From assembly GCA_022866645.1 (NCBI GenBank), contig JALHUQ010000448.1:1-13333 (forward strand): a stretch of 13,333 nucleotides of DNA, given 5' to 3'. Numbering within the stretch: the stretch's first letter is position 1; each line of letters starts with the position of its first letter. Origin of the DNA: Woeseiaceae bacterium (GTDB lineage: Bacteria; Pseudomonadota; Gammaproteobacteria; Steroidobacterales; Woeseiaceae). Shown here one piece after another: positions 7,119 through 13,333 of the stretch. A program made the position numbers and the translations under genes. Under the pieces are notes generated by a model. It saw only the letters and a list, made by a program, of their open reading frames with translations. It did not search any database and was not told the origin of the DNA.

Positions 7119-8621
7119 CTATGCGACACGAACGCGCACGTGCGTCCGCTCCGTGGGATCGATTCCGAATATGCTGGCCTCGCCATGATCCGGGGTTGTT
7201 CGGTAAACCGCGCTGGAGTCGCGAATACCGAGGTAAGTTTTCATACTGCGCGCCGCCTGCCGGCCAGTGCCCATTGCCAGAATCACCGTCGCGGCTCCGG
7301 TTACGATGTCGCCGCCGGCATATACTCCGGCCATAGACGTTGCGAGCTGGTCGTCAGCTTCGATGTAGCCCCATTTGTTGAGGGCGATTTTCGAGGTCTG
7401 GCCGATGATCGGGTTGGCGTTTGTGCCGATCGCGTACACCACAGTGTCAACTTCGAACTCGTACTCGCTACCGGCTATCGGCACCGGGCGTCGCCTGCCC
7501 GACTCGTCGGGCTCGCCAAGTTCCATTTTCTGGCAGCGCAAGGCGCGGACGTTGCTATTGCCGTCATCGAGTATTTCGACAGGCGCAGTCAGCCATTCGA
7601 AGTGAATGCCCTCTTCTTCCGCGTGTTCGAGCTCTTCAATACGCGCCGGGCTTTCTGCGCGCGTGCGACGATAGAGGCAATAAACCTCTTCCGCTCCAGC
7701 GCGCAAAGACACGCGCAGAGCATCCATGGCGGTATTGCCTGAACCAATAACGGCGACGCGTTTGCCGAGGCCGAGCGGCGTGTCGTAACGTGGAAATTCA
7801 GTCGCGCCCATCAAGTTGCAACGTGTTAACAATTCGTTTGCCGACAGCACGCCGTTCAGGGACTCGCCGTCGATACCCATAAAACTCGGATAGCCAGCAC
7901 CGGTGCCGATAAAGACTGCATCAAAACCCAGTTCATTGAGCATCTGTTCAATCGTGAACAAGCGGCCAACCAGAATATTGCATTCGATCTTGACCCCAAG
8001 CGCTCGCAGATTTTCAAGTTCGGCGTCCAGCACTTTGTTTGGCAGCCGAAACTCGGGGATGCCATATCGCAACACACCACCGGCACGGTGTAAGGCCTCA
8101 TAAATAGTTACGTCACAGCTGGCTTTCGCCATGTCAGCAGCGCACGCCATACCGGCCGGACCCGAACCGACAATGCCGATCTTGAATCCGTTCGCGACAA
8201 TCGGCGGAATATTGCGCCAGCCGTTTTCGATCGCCATGTCGCCGATCCAGCGCTCGAGGCGGCCAATCGCGACAGGTTCCAGCTTATCGCCAACCGGACA
8301 GACACCCTCACATTGATCTTCCTGGGGGCAGACCCGGCCGCAAATTGCCGGCAGCAAAGTTGACTCGGTCAAGATGTCATAGGCGCCGCGGTAGTCCTGC
8401 TCCGAGATCCGAACGATAAATCCGGGGATATCAATGTTCACCGGGCAAGCCGGCACGCAATTCGGCTTGGGACAAACCAGACATCGCTCACTTTCGATGA
8501 GTGCGTTTTTGAGATCGAAACCCAATGCAACTTCATCAAAATTTTCGGCACGCACCGCCGGCGCCTGCACGGGCATGTCGGCACGCATTTGCGGGATGGA
8601 GCGTATCGTTTTCCTGGCCAT
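7119..8621 (-). CDS. nfnL: NfnL/GltD-like NAD(P)H-dependent oxidoreductase, large subunit (FAD, two [4Fe-4S])
   Basis: A 500-residue glutamate-synthase-small-subunit-like flavoprotein. The N-terminus holds two cysteine sets, CLVCPKPNCVPACP (C47, C50, C55, C59) and CGRVCPQEDQCEGVCP (C94, C98, C104, C108), for two [4Fe-4S] clusters. The FAD dinucleotide fold follows (GSGPAG, 152-157), then the NADPH fold (GSGNTA, 293-298), YRRTRAESPAR (317-327), and the C-terminal FAD motif AGGDIVTGAATVILAMGTGRQA (435-456). Alone it could be called GltD or a homotetrameric glutamate synthase. Directly after an NfnS-like gene, it is better read as the large subunit of an NADH-dependent ferredoxin:NADP+ oxidoreductase or sulfide-dehydrogenase-type SudA. 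No large glutamate synthase subunit is in the window. The ATG at 8621 overlaps the upstream stop as TGATG. Bifurcating activity is inferred, not shown. Confidence 0.9.
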   Translation of the reverse strand: MARKTIRSIPQMRADMPVQAPAVRAENFDEVALGFDLKNALIESERCLVCPKPNCVPACPVNIDIPGFIVRISEQDYRGAYDILTESTLLPAICGRVCPQEDQCEGVCPVGDKLEPVAIGRLERWIGDMAIENGWRNIPPIVANGFKIGIVGSGPAGMACAADMAKASCDVTIYEALHRAGGVLRYGIPEFRLPNKVLDAELENLRALGVKIECNILVGRLFTIEQMLNELGFDAVFIGTGAGYPSFMGIDGESLNGVLSANELLTRCNLMGATEFPRYDTPLGLGKRVAVIGSGNTAMDALRVSLRAGAEEVYCLYRRTRAESPARIEELEHAEEEGIHFEWLTAPVEILDDGNSNVRALRCQKMELGEPDESGRRRPVPIAGSEYEFEVDTVVYAIGTNANPIIGQTSKIALNKWGYIEADDQLATSMAGVYAGGDIVTGAATVILAMGTGRQAARSMKTYLGIRDSSAVYRTTPDHGEASIFGIDPTERTHVRVRVA

Positions 8622-9697
8622 CAGCTCAGCGCCTTTTCCCAGCCTTCCAGAGCACGCGCTTCGTCTCCCTTATAGCGCCCCAGGCGGCTCATCAGGTCAT
8701 CGAAGTCGACCTTGTGGGCATCGAATTCAGGGCCATCAACGCACGCGAACTTTATTTCGTCGCCAACCCGTACGCGGCAGCCACCACACATGCCAGTGCC
8801 ATCAACGACAATCGGATTCATGCTGACAATCGTTTCCACGCCGAATGGCCGCGTTGTTTCGGCACAGGCTTTCATCATGATCGGCGGACCGACTGCGATC
8901 ACCCGATCGACGTCGGAATGCAGTTTGAGCGCGGCCTCAAGGCCCAGCGTTACACGCCCCTGGATTCCGACAGAACCGTCATCCGTGCAGATAATCAATT
9001 CATCGCAATACTGTTCGAATTTGTCCTGCCAGAAAATCAGCTCTTTACTGCGAAATCCGACGACACCTATTACATAGGAGCCACTTTCTTTAAACGCCCG
9101 TAGCTGCGGATAAATAGGCGCAACGCCCAGACCGCCACCGACACAAATAATTTTTTGCGCGCCAAGCTCACTCGGAAAGCCCATTGGTCCCACGAGTGCA
9201 TGCAAATGTGTACCTGCATGGCAGCGTTGCTGCATTTCACGAGTTGACTTTCCGACCGCCTGAATAACCAAGGTAATCGTACCTTTGTCGGCGCTAAAAT
9301 CGGCGATGGTCAGCGGGATACGCTCACCGTGTTCATGCAGAATGACGATAATGAACTGGCCTGGCTTCGCAGCCTTGGCCAGCAGGGGCGCTTTGACTTC
9401 AAGCAGGAAAGTGACATCCGAGAAGTCTTCACGCAGGAGAATCTCAAAGCCGTTCTCGTCGTCGGGCATTAACGACTCCCGGCAAGCACGACCTGCTTTT
9501 TGTGCCTGCCGCGCGTCTTTGAGTTCCTGCCGCAATTCCTCCAGAACAGGACCGCGAGCGACCAGCGCCTCGGCAAGGTCTTCTGTGTGCAATGAACGGC
9601 GCAGATCGTAGCCAAGTGCATCGCGCTCGGCTCGCGGTACGGCCACTTTGACCCACCATGTCCGATTGCGTTGGAACAAATATCGGGTGTCTTGCAT
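8621..9697 (-). CDS. nfnS: NfnS/SudB-like ferredoxin-NADP reductase subunit (FAD, 2Fe-2S) with DUF6538-like N-terminal extension
   Basis: A 358-residue reading frame; residues 77-358 are a complete NfnS-like subunit of ordinary length (282 residues). Seen in the core (numbering from M77): ERIPLTIADF for flavin binding, VGGGLGVAPIYPQLRAF for the NAD(P) fold, and the 2Fe-2S site DGTGMCGGCRVRV with FACVDGPEFD (C228, C231, C243; D223 could be the fourth ligand, as reported for Nfn proteins). Residues 1 to about 65 look like the DUF6538 N-terminal region of tyrosine recombinases and have no role in Nfn. Two starts are plausible: ATG 9697 with AAAAGG 5 nt upstream gives the fusion, and ATG 9469 with GGGAG 6 nt upstream gives plain NfnS. 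I list the long form because both the frame and its binding site are intact. The stop overlaps the nfnL start (TGATG). Confidence 0.88.
   Translation of the reverse strand: MQDTRYLFQRNRTWWVKVAVPRAERDALGYDLRRSLHTEDLAEALVARGPVLEELRQELKDARQAQKAGRACRESLMPDDENGFEILLREDFSDVTFLLEVKAPLLAKAAKPGQFIIVILHEHGERIPLTIADFSADKGTITLVIQAVGKSTREMQQRCHAGTHLHALVGPMGFPSELGAQKIICVGGGLGVAPIYPQLRAFKESGSYVIGVVGFRSKELIFWQDKFEQYCDELIICTDDGSVGIQGRVTLGLEAALKLHSDVDRVIAVGPPIMMKACAETTRPFGVETIVSMNPIVVDGTGMCGGCRVRVGDEIKFACVDGPEFDAHKVDFDDLMSRLGRYKGDEARALEGWEKALS
9476..9480 (-). promoter_or_regulatory. Ribosome binding site for an internal nfnS start
   Basis: GGGAG on the minus strand lies 6 nt before ATG 9469, an ideal Shine-Dalgarno spacing. 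It sits exactly where the NfnS family similarity begins and just downstream of the DUF6538-like extension, so it may allow a normal 282-residue NfnS to be made from the same transcript. Confidence 0.5.
9506..9697 (-). other. DUF6538-like (tyrosine-recombinase N-terminal) segment fused in frame to nfnS
   Basis: The encoded residues 1-64 contain TRYLFQRNRTWWVKVAVPRA, then a stretch with DLRRSLHTEDLAEAL and a helical VLEELRQELKDAR. DUF6538 domains, found at the start of many phage-type site-specific integrases, follow the same pattern: Y-L-.-R-.-G-.-W-(Y/W)-.-R-.-V-P-.-.-L-R-.-.-L-G-.-.-E-.-R-.-S-L-.-T-.-D-.-.-E-A. None of the later integrase parts (core-binding and catalytic R-H-R-Y domain) is present. 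This may be a relic of an integrase whose 5' end was captured by nfnS, or a genuine extension. The match is from recognition of the pattern, not a profile search. Confidence 0.65.
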
Positions 9698-9904
9698 GTG
9701 TACCTTTTCGCATCGTAGCGACGTACCTTTCGATGCGAGCCGCCTGGTGATTATCTAACGAAGCTGTTTCTGTACCTTTTGAAGACTGAGCTAAAGATGG
9801 CGGTGCGAACATACGGACCTTCCAGCGCCATATACGCGAAATACACGATAGACAAGGTTTTGGCGCGACAGTAGTTTATTTACGGCTAGTATCGGGAGAT
9901 GGTT
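9698..9904. promoter_or_regulatory. Divergent intergenic region with three AAAGGTAC repeats and an inverted repeat
   Basis: This is the control region between the minus-strand nfn-kor cluster and the plus-strand cysteine-rich gene. TGTACCTTTT occurs exactly at 9699-9708 and 9771-9780, with a variant CGTACCTTTC at 9722-9731. CGCATCG (9709-9715) and CGATGCG (9731-9737) form a perfect 7-nt inverted repeat across a 15-nt spacer that contains the middle repeat. The first copy also supplies the AAAAGG ribosome binding site for ATG 9697. The remainder shows no convincing -35/-10 pair on either strand; GATAAT on the minus strand (9750-9755) is a possible -10 without a good -35. An operator role for the repeats is inferred. 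Confidence 0.4.
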
Positions 9905-10276
9905 ATGCGGCGAGAATTAATCAAGGCACTCGACTTTCCAATATCACTGCTATTAGAAACTATTGAACAAAGAGACTGTCCGCACGATAGTTTGTTCGAG
10001 ACGACGAGCGCGCAATGTCAGCAGTGCGACCTCAATCGCGAATGTCATTGGCTTAGCTGCCTGAATGAATTTTCAGATTTCGAAAGCAAGGCCACCTATA
10101 CGATCAATGCGTCGGTTCGGTACGGCATAGATGTGGTTGGTACACTATGCGGCGACTTAAATCACGACGATACGATCTGCGGTTGTGGCGCGTGTACCTG
10201 GCTAAGAGAAGCGCGGCGTCTGACCAGCGCATTTGATGCGCGTTTCGCGTCAAACCGTTACCGACGACTATTCTGA
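9905..10276 (+). CDS. Nine-cysteine hypothetical protein
   Basis: A 123-residue protein I do not recognise. It begins with MRRELIKALDFPISLLLETI, then has nine cysteines in two groups: C25, C38, C41, C47 and C52 (region CQQCDLNRECHWLSC) and C82, C92, C94 and C97 (region CGDLNHDDTICGCGAC). The spacing could bind one or two metal ions or an iron-sulfur cluster, but it matches no named motif. The C-terminus is basic (ASNRYRRLF). There is no signal peptide or membrane segment. The start is decided by GGGAG at 9894-9898, which sits 6 nt before ATG 9905; the ATG at 9899 touches the binding site directly and is unlikely to be used. It is transcribed divergently from the nfn-kor cluster, so the two may share control. 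Confidence 0.72.
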   Translation: MRRELIKALDFPISLLLETIEQRDCPHDSLFETTSAQCQQCDLNRECHWLSCLNEFSDFESKATYTINASVRYGIDVVGTLCGDLNHDDTICGCGACTWLREARRLTSAFDARFASNRYRRLF

Positions 10277-10345
10277 AACCGGGAATAGCCGCATTCTGAG
10301 AGCTGGGTCATATTCCATAATATCGCCGTCCGTCATAATTCCGGG

Positions 10346-11536
10346 ATGGACAACTCCCTTTCAGAGATCGGGTTAACCCTGCTTGTCGCCGTGACGGCCG
10401 GGGCCACCTTTGCCTGGCTGGTGCGCAGCGCTATTGCAAATAGCCGCTTCAATCAACTCAACGACATGTGGCAGACACAATTGGACGACGTCGTCAGGCA
10501 GCGAGATCGCCTCAATTCAGAGTCCATTACCCTCCGGACCTCAATCGAGGCGCAGGAAGCCGTTATTCATCAGCGCGACCTTGCGGTTAAACGAATCAGC
10601 ACTGAGTTCGAGTCCGCCCTCGAAAAAGAAAAAATGATGTCGAAAAACATCTTCACACTTCGAGCAGAACGTGAAGATTTTAAGGCCAAGGTCGTAACGT
10701 TTCAGAATGCCCTGGCGTCACTCAAACGGCAGTCTCAGGAATTGCAGACAGAATTTGTAAAATCCGGTGACTTCTACAAGAGTGAACTCAGAAAAGCATT
10801 CGAGAAACGAACGGCGCTGGAAGAAAAACTCGAAAACTCCAAATTCGAATACCGGTCCTTCAGCAACCTGCTAAATGCATCGCGATCAGAGCACGAGTCT
10901 GTCAACAAAATGCTCGGCGCCGCCAAGAAGCGACTGGAAAACCTCGATGCGCTCGAGCGCAACGTTATCGCGCTTGAAGCCGAGAATGCCGAACTGAAAC
11001 ACGAAGCTGCACTGACCCGGCAAGAGAACGATGCGCTGAGACGTGATGTATTCGAGCAGGAAGAACTGAAGATTCAGAACAGAGAACTGGCGGAGGTTCT
11101 GAAGTCAATGGAAAACAGCCGCAAGCAGTACGAAGAAGACGCAAATCGCTATCGCGAACACGCAGGAAAGTCTGAGCAAAAATCCGAGACGCTGCGAATT
11201 CGCCTCGATGAAGTCGAGAAAAACTTCATGGATATGGAAAAACAGCAACGGGCGGCAATAAGCGATGCGCGAAAATCAACTGCCCAGGCGACGAACGGCA
11301 AGCGGCCTGCCGAACAGGAAAAGGATGATCTCAAGGAGATCGTAGGCATAGGCAAGGTGTTTGAACACACTCTGCACGAGCTTGGCGTTTTCAGCTTCCG
11401 GCAGCTGGCCAATTTCGGTATTTCGGACATTGCACGTGTCAACGCGGAGCTCAAGGAATTCCGCGGTCGTATGGAACAGGACGACTGGATAGGTCAGGCC
11501 AAGGACCTCCTGTTTAAGAAGTACGAAAACGCCTGA
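10346..11536 (+). CDS. Membrane-anchored coiled-coil protein with helix-hairpin-helix-like C-terminus
   Basis: A 396-residue protein with three parts. Residues 9-26 (GLTLLVAVTAGATFAWLV) form one N-terminal transmembrane helix. Residues about 40-325 are a long, charged coiled coil, rich in E, K, R, Q and A, with heptad-like stretches such as LEALERNVIALEAENAELKHEAAL-type sequence around 210-230. Residues 327-396 resemble the tandem helix-hairpin-helix/DUF4332-like domain: DDLKEIVGIGKVFEHTLHEL, GVFSFRQLANF, DIARVNAELKEF and DDWIGQAKDLL. Such C-terminal domains are found on assorted bacterial coiled-coil proteins, some of unknown function. It is probably anchored in the inner membrane with the coil in the cytoplasm, perhaps as a scaffold. 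No clear Shine-Dalgarno precedes ATG 10346; instead CATAAT ends 6 nt before it. The neighbouring patatin gene starts 44 nt after its stop. Confidence 0.8.
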   Translation: MDNSLSEIGLTLLVAVTAGATFAWLVRSAIANSRFNQLNDMWQTQLDDVVRQRDRLNSESITLRTSIEAQEAVIHQRDLAVKRISTEFESALEKEKMMSKNIFTLRAEREDFKAKVVTFQNALASLKRQSQELQTEFVKSGDFYKSELRKAFEKRTALEEKLENSKFEYRSFSNLLNASRSEHESVNKMLGAAKKRLENLDALERNVIALEAENAELKHEAALTRQENDALRRDVFEQEELKIQNRELAEVLKSMENSRKQYEEDANRYREHAGKSEQKSETLRIRLDEVEKNFMDMEKQQRAAISDARKSTAQATNGKRPAEQEKDDLKEIVGIGKVFEHTLHELGVFSFRQLANFGISDIARVNAELKEFRGRMEQDDWIGQAKDLLFKKYENA

Positions 11537-11580
11537 CCCCCTCCGCAGCGCCGGCCGAAATATGGTATATCGGTCATTCC

Positions 11581-12759
11581 ATGTCACACGAAGAACTATC
11601 ACCGGTCAGCCTTGAGGCGCCTGGCGGAGATTCGCCGGCTCTGGGAATAGGCTTGTGCCTCAGCGGCGGTGGCTATCGCGCGATGTTATTTCATCTCGGC
11701 GTTTTGTGGCGCCTCGCCGAGTTCGGCTATCTCGGCAGCGGCGATCGCATCGGCAAGCACGGCCCTATCGGCACACTGCAAGGTGTCTCGTCCGTCTCGG
11801 GTGGCTCTATAGTCGCAGGGGTTCTTGGACTGGCTTGGCATGAGCTACGAGTCGACGATGATGGTTTGCTGGAGCGATTCCGCGAACTGATAGTGAAGCC
11901 GGTTGAAGACTTCGCGAGCAAGACGACAGTTTCGATCTGGTCTGCTGCGTTCTTTGCTGTGCTTAGCACCGTCAACACAAGTATTACCAGAGTCTTTCGA
12001 CGGCGGTTGTACGGCAAGAAGACATTGCAGGATTTCCCGGACGCGCCGCATTTTGTTATCAATGCAACTAATCTGCAGTCCGGCGCCCTATGGCGTTTCT
12101 CGAAACCCTTTAGCCGCGACTGGCATGTCGGAGAAATCAAAAACCCGACAGATACTATCGCTGCGGTGGTTAGCGCATCCTCGGCCTTCCCGCCATTCCT
12201 GTCGCCAGCGCGGTTCAAGTATGACGAGTCACAGTACACGCCTGGCAGTGGCAAAGGCCTGCAAATGCCACCGTACACGACGCGCCCGACACTATCGGAC
12301 GGCGGTGTTTACGACAACATGGGCCTGGAAACCGTATTCAAGAATTTCCAAACCGTCATCGTCAGCAACGCGGGCGGTGAATATAAACCGCAGAAAAGGA
12401 TCGTTGGTGACTGGGCGCTACAGAGTTATCGCGTGATGAACACAATCGATAACCAGGTGCGATCACTACGCAAGCGAGTACTGATTTCGTCTCTCGCCTC
12501 GTTGGAAAAATACGGTGCTTACTGGAGCATCCGCAGTGACATTGAGGGTTACCCCGCGCCGGACAAATTGCCCTGCCCCCACGCACGAACTCAGGCGCTT
12601 GCCGATATCCCCACAGATCTCGCTGCGAAAGACAAGACGACCCAGCGCAGACTCATCAATTGGGGGTATGCTATTTGCGATGCGGGCATTCGTTCCTGGG
12701 TTGAAGATGGGCTGCCCGCACCCGACGGCTTCCCCTACCCTGACGAAGGAGTTGGTTGA
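11581..12759 (+). CDS. Patatin-like phospholipase
   Basis: A 392-residue serine hydrolase of the patatin fold, expected to cleave acyl ester bonds of membrane lipids. Seen in order: the oxyanion-hole loop LCLSGGGYRAMLFHLGVLWRL (25-45, with S28-G-G-G), the nucleophile elbow GVSSVSGGSIVAGVLGLAW (68-86) with the probable catalytic S73, VVSASSAFPPFLSP (196-209), and the dyad aspartate in LSDGGVYDNMGLE (238-250, D240). The first glycine of the usual GxSxG is a serine (S-V-S-G-G), a variant seen in patatins of the SxSGGS kind. SIWSAAFFAVLSTV (118-131) is hydrophobic and may dip into a membrane; there is no signal peptide. ATG 11581 has no obvious ribosome binding site. The downstream STAS-like gene overlaps the stop by TGATG, so the two are co-translated. 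Confidence 0.9.
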   Translation: MSHEELSPVSLEAPGGDSPALGIGLCLSGGGYRAMLFHLGVLWRLAEFGYLGSGDRIGKHGPIGTLQGVSSVSGGSIVAGVLGLAWHELRVDDDGLLERFRELIVKPVEDFASKTTVSIWSAAFFAVLSTVNTSITRVFRRRLYGKKTLQDFPDAPHFVINATNLQSGALWRFSKPFSRDWHVGEIKNPTDTIAAVVSASSAFPPFLSPARFKYDESQYTPGSGKGLQMPPYTTRPTLSDGGVYDNMGLETVFKNFQTVIVSNAGGEYKPQKRIVGDWALQSYRVMNTIDNQVRSLRKRVLISSLASLEKYGAYWSIRSDIEGYPAPDKLPCPHARTQALADIPTDLAAKDKTTQRRLINWGYAICDAGIRSWVEDGLPAPDGFPYPDEGVG

Positions 12760-13136
12760 TGGCAAACACCATGACAATTTCGCTCGAAGGCGATCACATT
12801 AAAGCCGTGTCGCGCGGGGAGAAGTCGATAGCGTGGTCTCGGGAATTCTGGAGGGCGGTGGTTGCGGCCTGTGAGGCGAACGACTGCTACAAAATCCTCG
12901 GGATTGGCGAGTCGACAAACGCGCTACCAATCATGGATGGCTTCGAGCATGTCGCTCTCTTCCGGGAGCTTGGCATCAACACCAAATACCGAATTGCCTG
13001 GGTCGAGATGAATCCGGAAGCGGTGAAAGCGGTGAAATTTGTCGATGCAGCGCTATTTAACCGCATGCTACCCGGCCGCGTGTTTCAGACTGAGGACGAG
13101 GCCAATAATTGGTTGCACGGCGAACGAGGCTATTGA
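12759..13136 (+). CDS. STAS/SpoIIAA-like small protein
   Basis: A 125-residue protein with the alternating strand-helix pattern of STAS/SpoIIAA-like domains. It has MTISLEGDHIKAVSRGEKSI, an ILGIGESTNA stretch in the middle, then an ALFRELGI helix, KYRIAWVEMNP strand, and a C-terminal DAALFNRMLPGRVFQTEDEANNWL typical of the end of STAS/SEC14-like small proteins (a switch in position followed by an 'F.. .EA..WL' helix). The usual anti-sigma-factor phosphorylation serine of SpoIIAA cannot be placed with confidence. Its ATG at 12759 overlaps the patatin stop, so a role with the phospholipase is inferred, for example controlling its recruitment. The call is a fold-level match only. Confidence 0.65.
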   Translation: MANTMTISLEGDHIKAVSRGEKSIAWSREFWRAVVAACEANDCYKILGIGESTNALPIMDGFEHVALFRELGINTKYRIAWVEMNPEAVKAVKFVDAALFNRMLPGRVFQTEDEANNWLHGERGY

Positions 13137-13333
13137 TGGCGCAGAACGCCGATGGACTCTAGCGCCTGTAGGTACTCCGCCACATACTCCAGGGGCACAT
13201 CCCCAAGTTCAGCCACCAGCCAGTCCCGAATGTCACTAACCGTGCGCTTGCCGTCCACGAAATTCAGCGCCTCGTAAGCAAACATCTCGCCGTCGCCACG
13301 CGGCGTGCTATGGCTGGCAAGTCGCAGCTTCGC
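13130..13333 (-). CDS. C-terminal end of an unidentified protein (cut by window edge)
   Basis: The minus strand is open from the window edge to a TAG at 13130-13132, giving 67 residues with strong coding character: GDGEMFAYEALNFVDGKRTV, then SDIRDWLVAELGDVPLEYVA and EYLQALESIGVLRHQ. The pattern of short helices with DVPLEYVAEYLQALESIGVL looks like a winged-helix-type cap domain. I recall similar tails on some large peptidases, possibly of the M28 family, but cannot verify it, and no catalytic region is in view. The gene converges on the STAS-like gene, with the two stop regions overlapping by 7 nt. No terminator is visible between them. Confidence 0.6.
   Translation of the reverse strand, partial: AKLRLASHSTPRGDGEMFAYEALNFVDGKRTVSDIRDWLVAELGDVPLEYVAEYLQALESIGVLRHQ

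Noticed and set aside
7109..7186. Upstream start for korA at ATG 7186
   Set aside because: It would overlap the nfnL gene by 68 nt and add 26 residues with no family similarity; ATG 7108 fits family length and the intergenic spacing.
6954..7742. Plus-strand open frame of 262 codons over korA and nfnL
   Set aside because: Antisense to two well-supported genes; composition reflects the codon bias of the other strand and no domain is visible.
7119..8621. Calling this gene gltD, small subunit of glutamate synthase
   Set aside because: No large glutamate synthase gene is adjacent, while an NfnS-like gene overlaps its start; the Nfn/Sud reading fits the context better, although sequence alone cannot exclude GltD-type activity.
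9444..9812. Minus-strand frame of 122 codons overlapping the nfnS start
   Set aside because: It lies in a different frame from the DUF6538-like and NfnS-like segments, is low complexity and arginine-rich, and has no recognisable motif. Its repeated KGT comes from the TGTACCTTTT repeats.
10268..10288. CTATTC/GAATAG hairpin at the end of the cysteine-rich gene as a terminator
   Set aside because: Only 6 bp, AT-rich, and not followed by a T tract.

Overview
The window looks like a chromosomal segment of a gammaproteobacterium. This is inferred from overall style only: mid-range GC, dense genes with short overlaps, ATG/GTG starts with GGAG-type ribosome binding sites, an ExeA-like ATPase with an FHA domain, and a CPxCG zinc-ribbon protein. 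A marine lineage such as Woeseiaceae is my guess and is not shown by the sequence. I see no tRNA, rRNA, CRISPR array or intact mobile element.

Left part (1-2008, minus strand): the cut-off N-terminus of a TetR/AcrR regulator; a VOC-superfamily protein; a possible palindromic terminator; a small CPxCG cysteine-rich protein; and an ExeA/GspA-type AAA ATPase joined to an FHA domain.

Central part (2107-9697, minus strand): a compact five-gene cluster, transcribed from about 9.7 kb down to 2.1 kb. The order is an NfnS-like flavin/2Fe-2S subunit, an NfnL/GltD-like FAD + 2x[4Fe-4S] subunit, 2-oxoacid:ferredoxin oxidoreductase alpha (with fused gamma domain), its beta (thiamine diphosphate) subunit, and a 718-residue protein of unknown function ending in a single-cluster ferredoxin-like domain. 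Stops and starts overlap as TGATG at two junctions, and the other two gaps are 2 and 10 nt, so it reads as one translationally coupled operon. Inferred logic: KorAB decarboxylates a 2-oxoacid and makes reduced ferredoxin, the ferredoxin-tailed protein may receive or relay the electrons, and the Nfn pair exchanges them with NAD(P)H.

Two features stand out here. The NfnS-like reading frame carries about 65 extra N-terminal residues that look like the DUF6538 N-terminal domain of phage-type tyrosine recombinases. The large last protein is mostly unassigned. The 200-nt divergent region upstream (9698-9904) holds three TGTACCTTTT-like repeats and an inverted repeat.

Right part (9905-13136, plus strand): a nine-cysteine small protein; a membrane-anchored coiled-coil protein with a helix-hairpin-helix-like C-terminus; a patatin-like phospholipase; and a STAS/SpoIIAA-like small protein coupled to it by TGATG. 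The window closes with the C-terminal end of a minus-strand gene that converges on, and overlaps by 7 nt, the STAS-like gene.
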